A stretch of 62,198 bases of DNA from Klenkia terrae (GTDB lineage: Bacteria; Actinomycetota; Actinomycetes; Mycobacteriales; Geodermatophilaceae): contig NZ_UEXK01000004.1 in assembly GCF_900491935.1 (NCBI RefSeq), forward strand, positions 2,312,899 through 2,375,096, in the 5' to 3' direction. This document shows positions 58,613 through 62,198 of this stretch, in pieces. The notes under the pieces were generated by a model. The model did no database searches. It was not told where the DNA came from and saw only the letters and a list, made by a program, of their open reading frames with translations. Numbering within the stretch: the stretch's first letter is position 1; each line of letters starts with the position of its first letter. Both the position numbers and the translations under genes were made by a program.

Positions 58613-59551
58613 GTGGCCCGCACGGCGACACCCCTGGCCTCCCACGGCGTCCTGCGCACGACCAGCGTGGACGCCGCCCGCGCCTCGGTCTCGGACTCCC
58701 TGGCTCCGCACCGGCTGACCCCGGTGGGCCGCGGCGAGGGCTTCCGGGCGCTGCACAACGCGGTGGACCTCGACGGCCTGAGCCTGCACTTCATCGACTA
58801 CGCCACCGAGGTGGAGGTCGCCGTCGACGGCCTGGACTTCCAGCTGGTGCAGATCCCGCTGGCCGGGCGCACCACGATCGGCGGTGTGGTCGCCGTCCCC
58901 GGCACGGCGGCGGTGACCCCGGTGGGTCGGTCGCTGCGGATGCACTACTCGGCCGGCAACCCGCGGCTGATGGTCCGGGTCGCCGTCCCGCTGCTGCGCG
59001 ACCGGGCGGCCGTCGCGCGGGCCACCTGCCCGGCCGGCGGCACCACCCTGGACCTGACCCGGGGCGCCGGCCGCTGCTGGCGCGGGCTGGTCGACCTGCT
59101 GCTGGTGGACCTGGAGCGGCCCGACGGCCTGGCCGCACACCCGGCCGCGGCGGCGTCGCTGCGGCTGGCGCTGGTCGACGGCCTGGTCGCCGGGCTCGCC
59201 GACCCGGGCCCGGAGCCGGCCACCCCGGCGGAGTCCGTGGTGCGTCGCGCGGCCCGGCTGCTGGAGGAGCACTGCGCCGAGCCGCTGGGCACCCCGGACG
59301 TCGCCGAGGCGGTGCACCTGAGCGTGTGGGCGCTGCAGGCCGGGTTCCGCGCGCACCTGGGCTGCACGCCGACGGCCTACCTGCGCCGGGTCCGGCTGGA
59401 GCGGGTGCGGGAGTCGTTGAGCGACGGCAGCGCCGCCAGCGTCACCGACGCCGCGCTGCGCTGGGGCGTGCCGCACCTGGGCCGGCTGGCCGGGGACTAC
59501 CGGGCGGCCTTCGGGGAGAGCCCGAGCGACACCCTGCGCCGGTCTCGGTAA
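58613..59551 (+). CDS. AraC-family regulator (AraC_binding_2 type), paralogue 4
   Basis: The 312-residue protein starts at GTG 58613 after GAGGAGG. It is a close paralogue of the 39861 protein: the sensor has the same layout (HFIDYATEVEVAVDGLDFQLVQIPLAGRTTIGG) and EEHCAEPLGTPDVAEA is identical. The HTH part is VHLSVWALQAGFRAHLGCTPTAYLRRVRLERVRESL. It is divergent from the RutA-like monooxygenase. Recent duplication with divergence of sensor sequence is likely. Confidence 0.9.
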   Translation: MARTATPLASHGVLRTTSVDAARASVSDSLAPHRLTPVGRGEGFRALHNAVDLDGLSLHFIDYATEVEVAVDGLDFQLVQIPLAGRTTIGGVVAVPGTAAVTPVGRSLRMHYSAGNPRLMVRVAVPLLRDRAAVARATCPAGGTTLDLTRGAGRCWRGLVDLLLVDLERPDGLAAHPAAAASLRLALVDGLVAGLADPGPEPATPAESVVRRAARLLEEHCAEPLGTPDVAEAVHLSVWALQAGFRAHLGCTPTAYLRRVRLERVRESLSDGSAASVTDAALRWGVPHLGRLAGDYRAAFGESPSDTLRRSR

Positions 59552-59599
59552 CCGATCCTCTTGGGCTCAGCGTGTCGTCGCGCAAGACCGGCGTCAGGC

Positions 59600-59633
59600 G
59601 TTCAAAATTACCCTATGTTCACAATCATTGAAC
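59600..59633. promoter_or_regulatory. GTTCA repeat cluster before the AbiE genes
   Basis: GTTCA at 59600 and 59617, and TGAAC at 59629, form direct and inverted repeats; 59617-59633 is GTTCA-N7-TGAAC. This A/T-rich block (CAAAATTACCCTATGTTCAC) precedes the AbiEi-like gene and may be the antitoxin's operator. Confidence 0.5.
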
Positions 59634-59634
59634 G

Positions 59635-60666
59635 GTGTGCGAAGTGAACACCGACGATCTGCTGGACGCGCTACCTCGGGTTCTTGACGAACTCGGGGCT
59701 CGGGTCGAGCTAGGGGTGACGCACCACCACGACCGGCTCGAGGATGCCCGGATCCGGGTCTCCGTGCCCGGGGTGGGAGCACGGTCGTACGTTTTGGAGG
59801 TCAAGCGTCGTCTTACGCCGGGCCTGGCGACCACCGTGCGGAGCAATCACGAGCTGCCGCTCATGGTGGTGGCCCCGTACATCTCTGACGCGGTCGGCGC
59901 GGTGCTTCGCGGGATGGCAGTGGACTACGTGGACATGGTCGGGAACGGCTGCCTGCGGTGGCCGGGGGTGTACATCGACGTGCGGGGGAAGCGCCCTGCA
60001 AAGAACTCCGTCCAGTCCGGGCCCGAGCGCGGGGACCGGGCCTTCACGCGGGCGGGTCTGCAGGTCCTCTTCGTCCTGCTGACCCAGCCCGCTGCGGCCT
60101 CGACAAAGCTTCGACAGCTGGCCGAGGCATCGGGTACGTCGCTCGGGACGGCGCAGGGCGTCGTCGGCGAGCTAGAACAGACGGGCGCCCTGGTTCCGAC
60201 GTCGACGGGGCGACGTCTGCACCGACCGGGGCAGCTGTACGACAGGTGGGTCGAGGCGTATGCCACGCGACTGTCGCCGAGCCTGTACCTCAGGTCCTTC
60301 AGAGCCGACCGGCTCGACTGGTGGCGGGCAGCCCGGTCGGAGGATCCGGACCTCGTCGTCGGCGGTGAGGCAGCGGCCGCAGCCCTGGACACGATGCTCC
60401 GTCCTGAGTCCGTGACCTTCTATGTCACCCGCACCCCCACCCAGCTGGTTCGGCAGCACCGGCTCGTCCCGGTGCCCAGGAAGGAGGCGAACGTCCACCT
60501 CAAACGGCGATTCTGGGACGAACAGGTCGTCCGGGGAAGCAAGGGGCTTGCCCCCACAACGTTGGTGTTTGCCGACCTCGTGACCTCCGGTGAGCCACGC
60601 CTGCGCGAGCACGCCGAGCGACTGAGGAGGGCAGATGCTCGACTTCTCGAACTCGACGGATCCTGA
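59635..60666 (+). CDS. AbiEi-family type IV antitoxin-like protein
   Basis: The protein has 343 residues from GTG 59635 (GTG 59644 is an alternative; no clear ribosome site). Residues of about 140-195 are a winged helix (GLQVLFVLLTQPAAASTKLRQLAEASGTSLGTAQGVVGELEQTGALV) like AbiEi. The C-terminal half (LVVGGEAAAAALDTMLRPESVTFYVTRTPTQL; VVRGSKGLAPTTLVFADLVTSGEPRLREHAERLR) matches the usual AbiEi effector region. It overlaps the nucleotidyltransferase gene by 32 bp. Lower GC and codon use unlike neighbouring genes suggest horizontal transfer. Confidence 0.82.
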   Translation: MCEVNTDDLLDALPRVLDELGARVELGVTHHHDRLEDARIRVSVPGVGARSYVLEVKRRLTPGLATTVRSNHELPLMVVAPYISDAVGAVLRGMAVDYVDMVGNGCLRWPGVYIDVRGKRPAKNSVQSGPERGDRAFTRAGLQVLFVLLTQPAAASTKLRQLAEASGTSLGTAQGVVGELEQTGALVPTSTGRRLHRPGQLYDRWVEAYATRLSPSLYLRSFRADRLDWWRAARSEDPDLVVGGEAAAAALDTMLRPESVTFYVTRTPTQLVRQHRLVPVPRKEANVHLKRRFWDEQVVRGSKGLAPTTLVFADLVTSGEPRLREHAERLRRADARLLELDGS

Positions 60667-61471
60667 TGTCGTCGGAATGGCGGTCGCCCTCGGAACCCTC
60701 GGGGCCCGAGCTGAGGAGGTCGGACTGGAACCCATGCTCGTAGGGGCAAGCGCACGGACGCTGTGGTCGATTGCCCTGACCGAGGGCCTGCCGTCCCGGG
60801 CGACCCAGGACGTCGACGTCGCCGTGGCGGTCAGCAGCTGGGACCAACTCCGCACGCTGACCTCGCTCCTGACCCCGGAGGGAAACGTGGAGCACCGCTT
60901 CGTGGTCGAGGGCGTGCCGGTGGACGTCGTGCCCTTCGGTGAGGTCGAGGCCGAAGACCGGACCATCCGATGGGCGGACGACCACGTGATGAACGTGCTC
61001 GGTCTCCGCGAAGCACTGGATGTGCGGGTACCGGTGCTCCTGCCCGGAGGAGTCCGGACCTCTGTCCCGTCCGTCCCGGCCCTTGCTTCGCTGAAGGTGA
61101 TCGCATGGCTCGATCGCCGCCTCGACACCACCAGGGACGCCGTCGATCTGGCGATCATCATGGGCTGGTGGGGAACAGGACCGCTGCTCGACGAGGTCTA
61201 CGCAGCTGAGCACGAAGAGGTGCTGGCCGACTGCGACTTCGACCCGTCCCGGGCGGGAGCTGCACTGCTGGGCGCCGGTATGGCCGACGTCCTGGGTCCG
61301 GATGGCGCGGCCGCAGTGCTCGGAAGGCTGGACGACGACTCAGCCTCTCGGTGGGCGGCCGATGCCGGGTGGTCGAACCCGGTGTGGCGGCAGCGCTTCT
61401 CCGACCTGGTCGCTGCCCTCGGTGGCCGGTCCGGGAGCACCACCGGCTCATCGCACAAGCTCCGCTCCTAG
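60635..61471 (+). CDS. AbiEii-like nucleotidyltransferase toxin
   Basis: The 278-residue protein has the nucleotidyltransferase-superfamily signature VGASARTLWSIALTEGL followed by TQDVDVAVAV, giving G-x-S and D59-x-D61 for metal binding. A later conserved segment, ALASLKVIAWLDRRLDTTRDAVDLAIIMG, matches the Lys/Asp region of AbiEii/MenT toxins. MenT-type enzymes add pyrimidines to tRNA. Its ATG lies inside the antitoxin gene behind GAGGAGG, a typical type IV arrangement. Toxicity and cognate interaction are inferred. Confidence 0.82.
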   Translation: MLDFSNSTDPDVVGMAVALGTLGARAEEVGLEPMLVGASARTLWSIALTEGLPSRATQDVDVAVAVSSWDQLRTLTSLLTPEGNVEHRFVVEGVPVDVVPFGEVEAEDRTIRWADDHVMNVLGLREALDVRVPVLLPGGVRTSVPSVPALASLKVIAWLDRRLDTTRDAVDLAIIMGWWGTGPLLDEVYAAEHEEVLADCDFDPSRAGAALLGAGMADVLGPDGAAAVLGRLDDDSASRWAADAGWSNPVWRQRFSDLVAALGGRSGSTTGSSHKLRS

Positions 61472-61533
61472 CTCACTGGCCGACGAGCAGTCCGGCCAGC
61501 GCGCCGGTCGCGCTGAGGTCGGGGCCGGGCACG

Positions 61534-61594
61534 GCGCAAACCGGCTGCCGGCTGCGCATCGCGGATAGATCCGGGACGGCGACCGGCCTAGCGT
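61534..61594 (+). promoter_or_regulatory. Paired boxes and -10 of the cyclase gene
   Basis: GCGCAAACCGGCTGC (61534-61548) and GCGCATCGCGGATAG (61554-61568) are 20 bp apart, and TAGCGT lies at 61589-61594. The second box matches that at 53180 in 13 of 15 positions at the same distance to TAGCGT. It is the third member of the putative AraC operator set. Confidence 0.62.
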
Positions 61595-61649
61595 CGCACG
61601 CCACGGCAGCTGTGACCTGCCTCATGCGACCGGAAGGACGACCCTCCCC

Positions 61650-62198
61650 GTGACCGTCATCGACGCACTCCTGGCCTCCCTGGACTCCGGCGAGGTCGAG
61701 ATCATCGACCTCACCGCCCCGCTCTCCCCGGAGACGCCGGTGCTGCAGCTCCCGGCGCCGTTCGCCAACACGATCCCGCTGTCGCTGGAGAAGGTCAGCG
61801 ACTTCGACGACGACGGCCCGTTCTGGGGCTGGAACAACATCCACACCGGCGAGCACACCGGCACCCACGTCGACGCCCCCGCGCACTGGGCCACCGGCCG
61901 GGACGGCGCCACCGTCGACGTCATCCCGCCGCGCCGGCTGGTCGGCCCGGCCGTCGTCCTGGACTTCACCGAGCAGGCCTCGGCCGACCCGGACTTCCTC
62001 CTCGAGCCCGAGCACCTGGACGCCTACGTCGCCGAGCACGGCCCGCTGCCCGAGGGCGCCTGGCTGCTGTTCCGCACCGGCTGGAGCCGGTTCGGCCACG
62101 ACGCCGCCGCCTTCGCCAACGCCGACGATGCCGGCCCGCACACCCCCGGCGTCTCCGCCGCGGGCGCGCAGTGGCTGGCCGCCTCGCCGATCACCGGC
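61650..62198 (+). CDS. Cyclase-family metal-dependent hydrolase (kynurenine formamidase-like), C-terminus beyond window
   Basis: The 183 visible residues start at GTG 61650; GGAAGG lies 12 bases upstream. The metal-binding motif HTGTHVDAPAHW (His69, His73, Asp75, His79) is that of the cyclase/KynB family, which hydrolyses N-formylkynurenine to kynurenine or opens cyclic amides and isatin. The conserved EVEIIDLTAPLSPETPVL lies at the front, and PEGAWLLFRTGWSRFG near residue 140. It shares promoter boxes with the SDR-FMO operon, suggesting a common regulon. The reading frame runs off the right edge. Confidence 0.88.
   Translation, partial: MTVIDALLASLDSGEVEIIDLTAPLSPETPVLQLPAPFANTIPLSLEKVSDFDDDGPFWGWNNIHTGEHTGTHVDAPAHWATGRDGATVDVIPPRRLVGPAVVLDFTEQASADPDFLLEPEHLDAYVAEHGPLPEGAWLLFRTGWSRFGHDAAAFANADDAGPHTPGVSAAGAQWLAASPITG

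Overview
The window is a compact, very GC-rich (roughly three-quarters G+C) bacterial chromosome segment with frequent GTG starts, 4-bp GTGA/ATGA gene overlaps, TANNNT-type -10 boxes and actinobacterial families (IdeR-type iron box, Rut-like luciferase-type oxidoreductase, MEDS-HATPase regulator, AbiEi/DUF559 protein). Gene content and style suggest a Geodermatophilaceae-type actinobacterium (Blastococcus/Geodermatophilus/Modestobacter); that placement is inference. About 62 genes cover nearly everything. No tRNA, rRNA, CRISPR array, insertion sequence or prophage is visible. No gene-free stretch exceeds 300 bases; the longest (18319-18585) holds two large palindromes. Three parS-like CACGTG palindromes suggest an origin-proximal location.

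Left third (1-27 kb): a secreted Ala-Pro-Val repeat protein (cut by the edge); an iron module (siderophore-binding lipoprotein, AraC regulator, MFS transporter) around an IdeR/DtxR box; an AbiEi/DUF559 gene; a coupled lipid-modification operon (hydrolase, FAD oxidoreductase, DUF1365, cyclopropane synthase); a GGDEF-EAL protein; MsrA and an RNA methyltransferase; a frameshifted DM13 gene; a pseudouridine salvage operon (LacI, PsuK, PsuG, phosphoribosyltransferase) with a perfect LacI-type operator; a urate degradation operon (OHCU decarboxylase, HIU hydrolase, DUF1348, uricase) divergent from malate synthase and a lyase-like protein, linking purine-derived glyoxylate to central metabolism; and an NmrA/MarR pair.

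Middle (26-45 kb): aquaporin with a strong terminator; alanine dehydrogenase divergent from its Lrp-type regulator; a stand-alone YcaO protein; a sugar ABC importer without ATPase next to a deacetylase-like gene; an aminotransferase, amino-acid permease, OsmC and bicupin operon from a clear TTGACA-17-TACGCT promoter; a VOC protein; an NCS1 permease; and three of four AraC regulators of one subfamily.

Right third (45-62 kb): the most distinctive region is an aryl-CoA catabolic cluster. A Rid-family protein is divergent from fumarylacetoacetate hydrolase-like, cupin, TesB thioesterase, bifunctional aryl-CoA monooxygenase/Old-Yellow-Enzyme fusion, 4HBT thioesterase and PaaX regulator genes, followed by an aryl-CoA ligase. 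The two operons share a 23-bp promoter element (20 identical positions). An SDR, FMO and FAD-oxidoreductase operon follows. Its promoter, that of the NCS1 permease and that of the edge-truncated cyclase carry matching pairs of 15-bp boxes at 20-bp pitch, probably AraC sites. A RutA-like monooxygenase, another AraC gene and an AbiE-type toxin-antitoxin pair of lower GC complete the window. The working model, which is inference, is aerobic degradation of anthranilate or salicylate through CoA thioesters.
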